Origin: Bacillota bacterium
GTDB lineage: Bacteria; Bacillota; UBA4882; UBA8346
NCBI GenBank assembly: GCA_023415375.1
Contig: JAEZKW010000231.1
Span: forward strand, 1 to 7,579
Direction of reading: 5' to 3'
Length of the DNA: 7,579 bases
Positions 1 to 6,371 of the stretch are shown one piece after another. Position 1 is the stretch's first letter; every line of letters starts with the position of its first letter. A program made the position numbers and the translations under genes. The notes under the pieces were generated by a model. That model searched no databases, was not told the DNA's origin, and saw only the letters and a program-made list of their open reading frames with translations.

Positions 1-2560
1 TCTGTCCATCCCTGACTTCACCCTGCAAAATCAACTTACCCAAAGCCGTCTCCAATTCTTTTTGAATGGCCCGCTTGAGGGGTCTGGCTCCATAAGTGGG
101 TTCATAGCCAACATGGACCAGATGAGCCTTAGCCGCATCGGTAAGTTCCAAGGTCAAGTGGCGGTCTGCTAAACGGTGTCGAACCGTACCCAGATGAATC
201 TCGACAATCTCTTTAAGATGTTCCTCTGAGAGCGCGTGGAAGACGATGACTTCATCCACCCTGTTTAGAAATTCCGGCCGAAAATGGCGGCGCATCTCTT
301 CCAAAACCGTGCTCTTAATTCGCTCGTAAGACTCTCCGGCGAATGATCCTTTATAATCCAATATCCGGTCACTGCCGATATTCGAAGTCATAACAACAAT
401 CGTGTTCTTGAAATCCACTGTCCGGCCTTGACCGTCCGTAAGGCGGCCATCATCTAGGATCTGGAGCATTAGGTTAAATACATCATAGTGAGCTTTTTCA
501 ATCTCGTCGAACAAAATAACCGCATAGGGCCGGCGTCTTACGGCTTCTGTCAATTGGCCGCCTTCCTCATAGCCTACATAACCCGGAGGCGCTCCGATTA
601 ACCGGGCTACTGTATGCTTTTCCTGATATTCCGACATATCGACCCGAATCATGGTATTCGGATCGTCAAAAAGAAACTGGGCCAAAGTCCGTGCCAGCTC
701 GGTTTTACCAACCCCGGTGGGACCCAGGAAGATAAACGAACCAATCGGCCGATTGGGATCTTTCAGGCCGGAGCGAGCCCTCAGAACCGCTTCAGCAACT
801 GCAGTCACCGCTTCATCCTGACCAACCACTCTTTTATGAAGTTCATCTTCCAAATGAAGTAATTTTTGGACTTCCCCTTCAAGGAGTTTGGTAATAGGGA
901 TCCCGGTCCATCTGCTGACGACCTCGGCAATGTCCTCTTCATCGACTTCTTCTTTGATTAGACGGGCTGATCCTTGCTTTTTGGATAGCAATTCCTCTTC
1001 GGCTTTCAATTTCTTTTCCAAAGATGTTAATTGGCCGTATTTCAACTCGGCAGCCCGGTTCAGATCGTATTGCAATTCCGCCTGCTCGATCTCGACTTTA
1101 GTGGTTTCAATATCTTTTCTTAGTTGCCGCAGCCTTTGTACTCCCTGCTTTTCCGCCTGCCACCGCACCTTCAGGGCATCGGATTCCGACTTGAGGTCGG
1201 CAAGTTCTTTTTCTAACCTCTCCAGACGTTCTTTGGAAGCAATGTCGGTTTCCTTTTTCAAGGCTTCCCGCTCAATCTCCAGTTGCATGACCCTGCGAAG
1301 CTGTTCATCCAGCTCGGTCGGCATTGAGTCAATTTCGGTCCGGAGCTTGGCCGCTGCTTCATCCACCAAGTCAATGGCCTTATCAGGCAGAAATCGATCG
1401 GATATATAACGATTGGACAGAACCGCTGCAGCGACTAAAGCAGCATCTTTAATTCTCACTCCATGGTGATTCTCGTACCGTTCATTAAGGCCCCGCAAGA
1501 TGGAAATAGTGTCTTCAACCGTAGGCTGATCCACTAGAACCGTTTGAAAACGGCGTTCCAGTGCCGCATCTTTCTCAATATGTTTATGGTATTCATCTAA
1601 AGTGGTCGCTCCGATGCAATGCAGCTCACCACGGGCTAGCATTGGTTTTAACAGGTTCCCGGCATCCATCGCCCCTTCAACTTTTCCGGCGCCAACAACA
1701 GTGTGTAATTCGTCAATAAAAAGCACGATATTGCCATCTGACTCTTGGACCTCCTTTAATACAGCCTTAAGACGTTCTTCAAATTCCCCACGGTACTTCG
1801 CTCCGGCAATTAAGGCACCCATATCGAGCGAAACGACCCGTTTATTTTTAAGTCCGTCCGGGACATCACCGCGAATAATCCGTTGGGCTAAACCTTCGAC
1901 AATCGCCGTTTTACCAACACCTGGTTCTCCGATCAGGACCGGGTTATTTTTGGTACGTCTGGACAATACCTGAATAACCCGGCGGATTTCATCGTCCCTA
2001 CCGATAACCGGATCCAATTTACCTTGACTGGCATACTTGGTCAGGTCACGGCCATAGCGTTCCAAAGCCTCATAAGTTGCTTCAGGGTTTGGTGAAGTCA
2101 CCCGCTGTCCGCCACGGACTTCTTTTAAAATCTTGGATAAAGTATCCCGATTTAAGTGAAACTCTTTAAAAAGCCGGCCTGTAGGGCCCCCGTCATCCAC
2201 CATGGCCAGCAATAAATGTTCCACTGAAATATATTCATCATTAAACTTTTTCGCTTCATCCTCAGCTTGTGCCAGCAGCCGGTTTAAACGGCCGGTAATA
2301 TATACTTGTTCCGAGTACCCGGAAGATCCATTGACTGTCACCCTGGGTAACCGATCCAGTTCGGCCCGGACTCTTTTTGTAAGATCCGCTGGGCTCACTC
2401 CAGCTTTCTCGATGATTCCACCAGCTAAACCATTCTCTTGTTCCAGCAAAGCCGCCAGGAGATGCTCCACATCCACTTGCTGATGGCCCAGACGAACCGC
2501 CATCCGTTGTGCGATTCCTAGGGATTCTTGTACTTTTTCCGTCATTCGATTAACATCCAT
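1..2560 (-). CDS. clpB: ClpB AAA+ disaggregase (3' end beyond window)
   Basis: This is the hexameric cytosolic ATPase that threads aggregated proteins through its pore together with DnaK/DnaJ. My translation gives 853 codons in one frame up to the window edge. The family is usually about 857-870 residues, so only the last few are missing. The N-terminal Clp_N double repeat covers roughly residues 1-150. AAA-1 has Walker A GEPGVGKT at 211-218, Walker B FIDE ending at E284, a KYRGEFE pore loop and an ALERRF arginine-finger segment. The coiled-coil middle domain (about 415-535) separates ClpB from ClpA and ClpC and is the DnaK docking site. AAA-2 has GPTGVGKT at 613-620, a GYVGYEEGG pore loop, Walker B ending at E686, and FRPEFLNRVDE. 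All key residues are present, so it should be active. The ATG at 2560 is preceded by GGAGG at 2570-2574. It is the last visible gene of the dnaK transcript, 112 bp after cbpM. Confidence 0.98.
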   Translation of the reverse strand, partial: MDVNRMTEKVQESLGIAQRMAVRLGHQQVDVEHLLAALLEQENGLAGGIIEKAGVSPADLTKRVRAELDRLPRVTVNGSSGYSEQVYITGRLNRLLAQAEDEAKKFNDEYISVEHLLLAMVDDGGPTGRLFKEFHLNRDTLSKILKEVRGGQRVTSPNPEATYEALERYGRDLTKYASQGKLDPVIGRDDEIRRVIQVLSRRTKNNPVLIGEPGVGKTAIVEGLAQRIIRGDVPDGLKNKRVVSLDMGALIAGAKYRGEFEERLKAVLKEVQESDGNIVLFIDELHTVVGAGKVEGAMDAGNLLKPMLARGELHCIGATTLDEYHKHIEKDAALERRFQTVLVDQPTVEDTISILRGLNERYENHHGVRIKDAALVAAAVLSNRYISDRFLPDKAIDLVDEAAAKLRTEIDSMPTELDEQLRRVMQLEIEREALKKETDIASKERLERLEKELADLKSESDALKVRWQAEKQGVQRLRQLRKDIETTKVEIEQAELQYDLNRAAELKYGQLTSLEKKLKAEEELLSKKQGSARLIKEEVDEEDIAEVVSRWTGIPITKLLEGEVQKLLHLEDELHKRVVGQDEAVTAVAEAVLRARSGLKDPNRPIGSFIFLGPTGVGKTELARTLAQFLFDDPNTMIRVDMSEYQEKHTVARLIGAPPGYVGYEEGGQLTEAVRRRPYAVILFDEIEKAHYDVFNLMLQILDDGRLTDGQGRTVDFKNTIVVMTSNIGSDRILDYKGSFAGESYERIKSTVLEEMRRHFRPEFLNRVDEVIVFHALSEEHLKEIVEIHLGTVRHRLADRHLTLELTDAAKAHLVHVGYEPTYGARPLKRAIQKELETALGKLILQGEVRDGQ

Positions 2561-2569
2561 GCTTTAAAA

Positions 2570-2574
2570 CCTCC
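2570..2574 (-). promoter_or_regulatory. clpB ribosome binding site
   Basis: GGAGG (followed by T on the minus strand) lies 9 bases before the clpB ATG. It fixes the start at 2560 and gives ClpB its own strong translation initiation despite the long spacer. Confidence 0.85.
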
Positions 2575-2584
2575 GTTTCCTTTG

Positions 2585-2667
2585 GGGTTTTTGGCTATTG
2601 GCTGATTGCCTAGAGCCTTAACTTCTCTTAACTTTCGCGCTCACAAGCTAAAAGCCAGAAGCCAGCC
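2585..2667. repeat. Short degenerate 7-bp repeat patch in the cbpM-clpB spacer
   Basis: GC dinucleotides recur every 7 bp at 2594, 2601, 2608 and 2615 (GGCT orientation at first), and again at 2647, 2654 and 2661 in the opposite AGCC orientation. The two blocks are 32 bp apart, so they are out of phase with each other. The 16-mer TTTTGGCTATTGGCTG at 2589-2604 is identical to 3951-3966 in the dnaK-dnaJ spacer. It appears to be a shorter, more decayed member of the same repeat family, and it fills most of the 112-bp spacer. Confidence 0.75.
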
Positions 2668-2672
2668 GCGAC

Positions 2673-2987
2673 CTAAATCCCCGCCTTTACTTTCAGCCAC
2701 TCTATTTCTTGCTGTAATTCTTGGATCTTCCCGGTCAAATCGAGAATAATCGCAATTCCCGGTAAATTAATTCCCACATCGTTTCGCAAACGTTGAATCG
2801 TTTTTAGGCGCGGAATCGCTCGATCCTCAAAAAACAATTGGTTACCAATTTTCTCCACCGGTTCCAAAAGCCCATATTCGACAAAATACTCCACCAGCTG
2901 GGGATGGACATCGGCAGCGAGCGCCAAATCTTCTATATCCCACAACCTATGCCAATGGTCGCTAATGATAATTTCATAATGATCCAT
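2673..2987 (-). CDS. cbpM: CbpM-like chaperone modulator, MerR-type HTH protein
   Basis: A 104-residue protein with an N-terminal MerR-like helix-turn-helix (about residues 16-42, WDIEDLALAADVHPQLVEYF), a short wing (about 43-55) and a C-terminal helical, partly coiled-coil segment (IQELQQEIEWLK, about 88-99). This matches the CbpM family in size and layout. E. coli CbpM binds the J-domain of the DnaJ-like CbpA and blocks its co-chaperone activity. The same partner is likely here because the gene sits 2 bp after a zinc-less DnaJ. It occupies the position of dafA in the Thermus dnaK operon, whose small product joins DnaK and DnaJ, although I see no clear sequence similarity. Its ribosome site lies inside the last codons of dnaJ, implying coupled translation. 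A DNA-binding MerR/HspR-like role cannot be excluded from the sequence alone. Confidence 0.85.
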   Translation of the reverse strand: MDHYEIIISDHWHRLWDIEDLALAADVHPQLVEYFVEYGLLEPVEKIGNQLFFEDRAIPRLKTIQRLRNDVGINLPGIAIILDLTGKIQELQQEIEWLKVKAGI

Positions 2988-2989
2988 TT

Positions 2990-3925
2990 TTATCGACCTC
3001 CCACAAAAGATTGTCTGGGGTTGAACTCAGTTTCCGATGCCAGACGGGAGAATAGCTCTCTCTCTTTGGCAGTAGGCTTCGTGGGAACTACTATTTTCAA
3101 CTTCACATATTGATTGCCTCTCGCGCCATTACGGGTTCGTAATCCTTGCCCCCTGAGCCGAAATCTTTGTCCGGTTTGAGAACCGGGAGGAATCGTCATT
3201 TCTACCGAACCATCCAAAGTCGGTACTTGTACCTTTACTCCCAGTACCGCCTCCCAAGGGGATAAAGGCAGTTCGATTTGAATATCATCTTCAGGCAATA
3301 CTGTAAATACCGGGTCAGGCTGCAATTTTACTTTTAGATACAAGTCCCCGGCGGACGCCTTTCCACTCCCGGGCCCACCCAAACCGGCCAGTCGAATGAC
3401 TGTACCGTTCCTTACTCCAAGGGGAATATTTACCTCTACTTGCTTATTATGAATAGAAAATGAATGAGCACCCCCTTGGTGTGCTTGAATCAGTGTTAGG
3501 GGAAGTTCCGCCTCTACATCTCGGCCTTTTACCGCAAATCCTGCACCCGCCTTGCGCGGCCCTCCGCCTCCGAAAAACATATTAAAGAAATCACTAAAAT
3601 CATACCCGACGCCGCCACGGCCAAAAATATCTCCCAAATCCTCATAGGAAACATGAACATTCTCCCAACCAGGCGGCGGTGTAAAATCACTGCCTTCATG
3701 ATAATTGGAACCCAACTGGTCATAACGGCGGCGCTTTTCCGGGTCGGATAACACTGCGTTAGCTTCATTAATTTCCTTAAACTTTTCTTCAGCCGCTTTA
3801 TCGCCGGGGTTCACATCCGGATGATATTTACGCGCCAAACGGCGGTATGCCTTTTTAATCTCATCTTCACTGGCAGTCTTGGATACGCCCAAAATCTCAT
3901 AATAATCCCGAAATTTAACCGCCAT
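2990..3925 (-). CDS. dnaJ: DnaJ/CbpA-type co-chaperone without zinc finger
   Basis: A type II (class B) J-protein of 311 residues that stimulates DnaK ATP hydrolysis and delivers substrates. The J-domain spans about residues 5-68 with the catalytic HPD at 35-37 and the usual basic helix II (KKAYRRLARKYHPD). A linker rich in Gly and Phe follows (about 70-135, with FFNMFFGGGG). Two beta-sandwich substrate domains then run about 135-215 and 215-290, including GDLYLKVKLQPDP and IPPGSQTGQRFRLRGQGL. The protein contains no cysteine, so the four CxxCxGxG zinc motifs of classical DnaJ are absent, as in CbpA. A GTG at 3934 could extend it by three residues, but that codon lies inside the Shine-Dalgarno sequence. 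The ATG at 3925 is therefore the better start. It lies between dnaK and cbpM on one transcript. It could equally be named cbpA. Confidence 0.95.
   Translation of the reverse strand: MAVKFRDYYEILGVSKTASEDEIKKAYRRLARKYHPDVNPGDKAAEEKFKEINEANAVLSDPEKRRRYDQLGSNYHEGSDFTPPPGWENVHVSYEDLGDIFGRGGVGYDFSDFFNMFFGGGGPRKAGAGFAVKGRDVEAELPLTLIQAHQGGAHSFSIHNKQVEVNIPLGVRNGTVIRLAGLGGPGSGKASAGDLYLKVKLQPDPVFTVLPEDDIQIELPLSPWEAVLGVKVQVPTLDGSVEMTIPPGSQTGQRFRLRGQGLRTRNGARGNQYVKLKIVVPTKPTAKERELFSRLASETEFNPRQSFVGGR
2996..3002 (-). promoter_or_regulatory. cbpM ribosome binding site inside the dnaJ 3' end
   Basis: GGGAGGT lies within the final Gly-Gly codons of dnaJ, 8 bases before the cbpM ATG at 2987. The dnaJ stop (2990-2992) and the cbpM start are separated by two bases, so ribosomes finishing dnaJ are ideally placed to begin cbpM. 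This would keep J-protein and modulator in a fixed ratio. Confidence 0.8.
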
Positions 3926-3928
3926 TTT

Positions 3929-3937
3929 GATCACCTC
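3929..3937 (-). promoter_or_regulatory. dnaJ ribosome binding site (decides the start)
   Basis: GAGGTGATC is complementary over nine bases to the usual 3' end of bacterial 16S rRNA and sits just before the ATG at 3925. The upstream in-frame GTG (3932-3934) is part of this element, which argues against using it as the start. Confidence 0.8.
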
Positions 3938-3939
3938 TT

Positions 3940-4065
3940 CTGCTTTCAGCTTTTGGCTATTGGCTGTTAGCTTCTGGCTTCTAGCTTTTGGCTTTTAACT
4001 TTTAGCCTTTAGCTGTTATCTGGTAGCCAATAGCCAACAGCCATTAGCAAAAAGCCAATAACCAA
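3940..4065. repeat. 18-unit 7-bp tandem array, inverted halves, filling the dnaK-dnaJ spacer
   Basis: Reading the plus strand in 7-bp steps from 3940 gives 18 consecutive units with no indel, each with a GC (or one-base variant) at unit positions 3-4. Units 3-12 read TRGCTNT-like (TGGCTAT, TGGCTGT, TAGCTTC, TGGCTTC, TAGCTTT and so on). The last six read TAGCCAA-like, the reverse complement in character. TTGGCTATTGGCT at 3953-3965 is the exact reverse complement of 4025-4037, so the transcript can form a long imperfect hairpin with a 59-base loop region. The array begins one base after the dnaK stop codon and ends in the dnaJ ribosome site. It could modulate read-through or mRNA processing between dnaK and dnaJ, but no function is shown. 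Confidence 0.9.
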
Positions 4066-4066
4066 A

Positions 4067-5965
4067 TTACCTCGTCTCCCGATAATCGGCATCGATTACA
4101 TCATCGCCGCCCGGCCGCTGAAATCCGCTGTAATCACTTGGCCCATAATCGGCTTGCCGCTTTGTTTCATGAATCGTAGCTGTAATACCATGGCTCAATT
4201 GCTGGAGATCACTGGTGAACTGCCGTAACTTATTGATATCATCAGAGTTTTCCCTTACCAACTCCCTTACTTCCCGAATTAAGTTTTCGGCCCTGGCTGA
4301 TTCGTTGGCTGGAACCTCCGACCCATACTCTTTTAATTGTTGTTCCAATTGATAAGCAGCGGCATCGGCCTGATTGCGAATCTCGGCCACCTCACGGCGC
4401 TTCCGATCATTTTCAGCATTCGACTGTGCCTCTTTGACCATTCGATCAATTTCTTCGCGGCCGAGCTGGGTTGAACCGCTGATTGTGACTTTTTGCTCTT
4501 TGGCCGTATCCTTATCCCGGGCTGTGACTGTTAGGATTCCATTGGCGTCAATATCGAAAGTTACCTCGATTTGCGGTACACCCCGGGCAGCCTTACGGAT
4601 GCCCTCCAACCGGAAATGTCCCAAAGTACGGTTATCAGAAGCCATCTCCCTTTCTCCTTGAAGGATATGAACATCCACAGCCATTTGGTTATCTTCAGCA
4701 GTAGAGAATAATTCCGTACGGCGTACCGGAATCGTAGTATTGCGTTCAACCAGTTTCGTCATGACTCCGCCCATTGTCTCCAGGCCCAGTGAAAGCGGAG
4801 TAACATCCAATAGAACCACATCTTTAACTTCTCCTGCTAAAATACCCGCTTGGATCGCTGCTCCTACGGCCACAACTTCGTCCGGATTGACCGACTGATT
4901 GGGATCTTTTCCGCCGGTTAACTTGCGAACAAGCGTCTGTACCGCAGGAATACGGGTTGAACCCCCTACTAAAATCACTTCATCAATGTCTTTCTCACTC
5001 AGTCTGGCATCACTCAACGCTTGCTTAACTGGATTGATACAACGATTCACCAAATCGGCGGTTAATTGGTCAAACTTGGCGCGGGTTAGGCGAACCTCTA
5101 AATGTTTTGGCCCGGAGGCATCGGCTGTAATAAAGGGCAAGGATATCATAGTCTCTAAGATACTGGACAACTCAATCTTTGCTTTTTCCGCCGCTTCCGT
5201 TAATCTTTGAAACGATTGCCTATCACGCCTCAGATCAATCCCATTGGTCTTTTGAAATTCCTCAGCCAACCAGTCAACGATCCGTTTGTCAAAATCATCG
5301 CCGCCCAGATGGGTGTCGCCGGATGTAGATTTTACTTCAAAAACGCCATCACCGACTTCCAAGACAGATACATCAAATGTTCCACCTCCTAAATCAAAAA
5401 CCATAATGGTTTCGTTCTTCTTTTTATCCAGTCCGTATGCAAGAGCAGCCGCTGTTGGCTCATTAATGATCCGCAATACCTTTAATCCTGCAATTTGACC
5501 GGCATCTTTTGTAGCCTGGCGCTGGGCATCGTTGAAGTAAGCCGGTACTGTAATAACGGCTTCCGTAACCTTCTCACCGATATACTTTGCTGCATCTTCA
5601 ACCAATTTTCGAAGCACCCCAGCAGATATTTCTTCCGGAGCATAATGTTTACCCCCGATTTCAAATTTAACAGCATCATTTTGCCCTTTTACAACCTTAT
5701 AGGGAACATTTTTAATTTCTGCGGCCACTTCTGAAAAACGCCGGCCAATAAACCGTTTGGCGGAATAAATCGTGTTTTCAGGATTGAGAACGGTTTGACG
5801 TTTAGCCAACTGTCCTACCATGCGTTCCCCATTTTTACTAAAACCTACCACCGATGGGGTAAAACGGCCGCCGTCAGTATTTATAATAACAGTCGGCTGT
5901 CCGCCTTCCATCACCGCTACCACTGAATTTGTAGTACCAAGATCAATACCAACTGCTTTACTCAT
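4067..5965 (-). CDS. dnaK: DnaK (Hsp70) molecular chaperone
   Basis: A full-length 632-residue cytosolic Hsp70, which binds exposed hydrophobic segments in an ATP-driven cycle. The nucleotide-binding domain (about 1-380) has phosphate-1 motif IDLGTTNS (7-14), catalytic Lys70, Glu169 in NEPTAAALAYG, and phosphate-2 motif DLGGGT ending at Thr196. The adenosine motif VGGSTRIP lies near 333-340. The interdomain linker VVLLDVTPLSL is at about 383-393, followed by the beta substrate domain to about 500, then the helical lid. The tail DDVIDADYRE matches the usual DnaK C terminus. Residues about 75-100 (GRRFSEVAAEIKNVPYKVV...) correspond to the E. coli-type segment that Bacillus DnaK lacks. AAGGAGG at 5974-5980 lies 8 bases before the ATG. 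It is the first gene of the chaperone transcript, with no grpE or hrcA beside it. Confidence 0.99.
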   Translation of the reverse strand: MSKAVGIDLGTTNSVVAVMEGGQPTVIINTDGGRFTPSVVGFSKNGERMVGQLAKRQTVLNPENTIYSAKRFIGRRFSEVAAEIKNVPYKVVKGQNDAVKFEIGGKHYAPEEISAGVLRKLVEDAAKYIGEKVTEAVITVPAYFNDAQRQATKDAGQIAGLKVLRIINEPTAAALAYGLDKKKNETIMVFDLGGGTFDVSVLEVGDGVFEVKSTSGDTHLGGDDFDKRIVDWLAEEFQKTNGIDLRRDRQSFQRLTEAAEKAKIELSSILETMISLPFITADASGPKHLEVRLTRAKFDQLTADLVNRCINPVKQALSDARLSEKDIDEVILVGGSTRIPAVQTLVRKLTGGKDPNQSVNPDEVVAVGAAIQAGILAGEVKDVVLLDVTPLSLGLETMGGVMTKLVERNTTIPVRRTELFSTAEDNQMAVDVHILQGEREMASDNRTLGHFRLEGIRKAARGVPQIEVTFDIDANGILTVTARDKDTAKEQKVTISGSTQLGREEIDRMVKEAQSNAENDRKRREVAEIRNQADAAAYQLEQQLKEYGSEVPANESARAENLIREVRELVRENSDDINKLRQFTSDLQQLSHGITATIHETKRQADYGPSDYSGFQRPGGDDVIDADYRETR

Positions 5966-5973
5966 TCTGGATT

Positions 5974-5980
5974 CCTCCTT
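5974..5980 (-). promoter_or_regulatory. dnaK ribosome binding site
   Basis: AAGGAGG is a near-consensus Shine-Dalgarno sequence 8 bases upstream of the dnaK ATG (5965), supporting high expression and this start. Confidence 0.85.
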
Positions 5981-6089
5981 TACACCTAATATTTCCTCGT
6001 TTACCGTAGCTATTCGCTATACATATTATCGAAGAACGCTCAGGTGTATTACTTTTGTCTTGCAAATTAATCATAAAACTAGTCCTTTG

Positions 6090-6106
6090 TTTGTTCTTTA
6101 TTGACC
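6090..6106 (-). promoter_or_regulatory. Degenerate CtsR-like box in the dnaK leader
   Basis: On the minus strand this reads GGTCAAT-AAA-GAACAAA, which matches the CtsR pattern RGTCAAA-N3-RGTCAAA at 6/7 and 5/7 half-site positions with the correct 3-bp spacing. It lies just downstream of the predicted sigma-A -10 element, where a bound repressor would block initiation or early elongation. The match is imperfect and the region is AT-rich, so chance is possible. Confidence 0.4.
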
Positions 6107-6118
6107 TTCTTCTTAATC

Positions 6119-6147
6119 ATAATATTTGATTTTTTGTATAAAGCCAA
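6119..6147 (-). promoter_or_regulatory. Predicted sigma-A promoter for the dnaK operon
   Basis: On the minus strand the -35 is TTGGCT (6142-6147, 4/6 match to TTGACA) and the -10 is TATTAT (6119-6124, 5/6 match to TATAAT), with a 17-bp spacer. Transcription would begin near 6112 and leave a leader of about 147 bases before dnaK. A weaker alternative is TTGAAA (6255-6260) with AAGAAT (6231-6236) at 18-bp spacing, lying next to the perfect CtsR box. I saw no CIRCE inverted repeat anywhere in this gap. Confidence 0.5.
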
Positions 6148-6267
6148 CTTTCAATTTGACCTTTTATAACTAAATTATGTCGGTTTTGATTTATGGCTTG
6201 AAATTAAAAAAGTCCAGCAAATCATTTTTTATTCTTTTTCCTTATTACTTAAGCTTTCAACGTATTT

Positions 6268-6284
6268 GGTCAAATAAGGTCAAA
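6268..6284 (+). promoter_or_regulatory. CtsR operator (perfect heptad direct repeat)
   Basis: GGTCAAA-TAA-GGTCAAA is an exact match to the known CtsR heptad repeat (RGTCAAA, 3-bp gap, RGTCAAA). CtsR is the class III heat-shock repressor of Bacillota and normally controls clp genes and sometimes dnaK/groE. The box lies on the plus strand about 300 bp before dnaK and 10-15 bp beyond the terminator of the DUF4197 gene, so the chaperone operon is its only plausible target here. It is adjacent to the weak alternative promoter 6231-6260 rather than to the better one at 6119-6147. CtsR boxes function in either orientation. Confidence 0.8.
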
Positions 6285-6293
6285 CAAGTAGCT

Positions 6294-6333
6294 AAGAAAA
6301 AGGGACAGTCAAAATTTCTAAGACAGCCCCTTT
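6294..6333 (-). terminator. Rho-independent terminator after the DUF4197 gene
   Basis: The arms 6299-6310 and 6322-6333 pair over 12 positions. On the minus-strand RNA this gives ten Watson-Crick pairs, one G-U and one U-U mismatch, including a GGG/CCC core. The loop is 11 bases and a TTTTTCTT tract follows at 6301-6294. It lies about 40 bp after the DUF4197 stop codon and separates that gene from the dnaK operon. Confidence 0.75.
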
Positions 6334-6371
6334 ACTTAAGTAATATGTATAGATACGAACTTAAATCAACG

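Noticed and set aside
888..1409. 173-codon plus-strand open frame, rich in Ser/Arg/Phe
   Set aside because: It is antisense to the coiled-coil middle domain of clpB. The Ser-rich composition is what antisense Lys/Glu/Leu coding gives. The other plus-strand frames under clpB and dnaK are rejected for the same reason.
3932..3934. GTG as dnaJ start (three residues longer)
   Set aside because: The codon is part of the GAGGTGATC ribosome binding site. The ATG at 3925 has proper spacing and a conventional N terminus.
3940..4065. CRISPR array
   Set aside because: Units are 7 bp with no spacers, far below CRISPR repeat and spacer lengths, and no cas genes are present.
6144..6161. Third CtsR box on the minus strand (GGTCAAA at 6155-6161)
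   Set aside because: The first half-site is perfect, but the second (AAAGTTG) does not match RGTCAAA. A lone heptad in AT-rich DNA is weak evidence.
5966..6371. CIRCE/HrcA operator before dnaK
   Set aside because: I looked for TTAGCACTC-N9-GAGTGCTAA and found no half-site on either strand. The regulatory signal present is of CtsR type.
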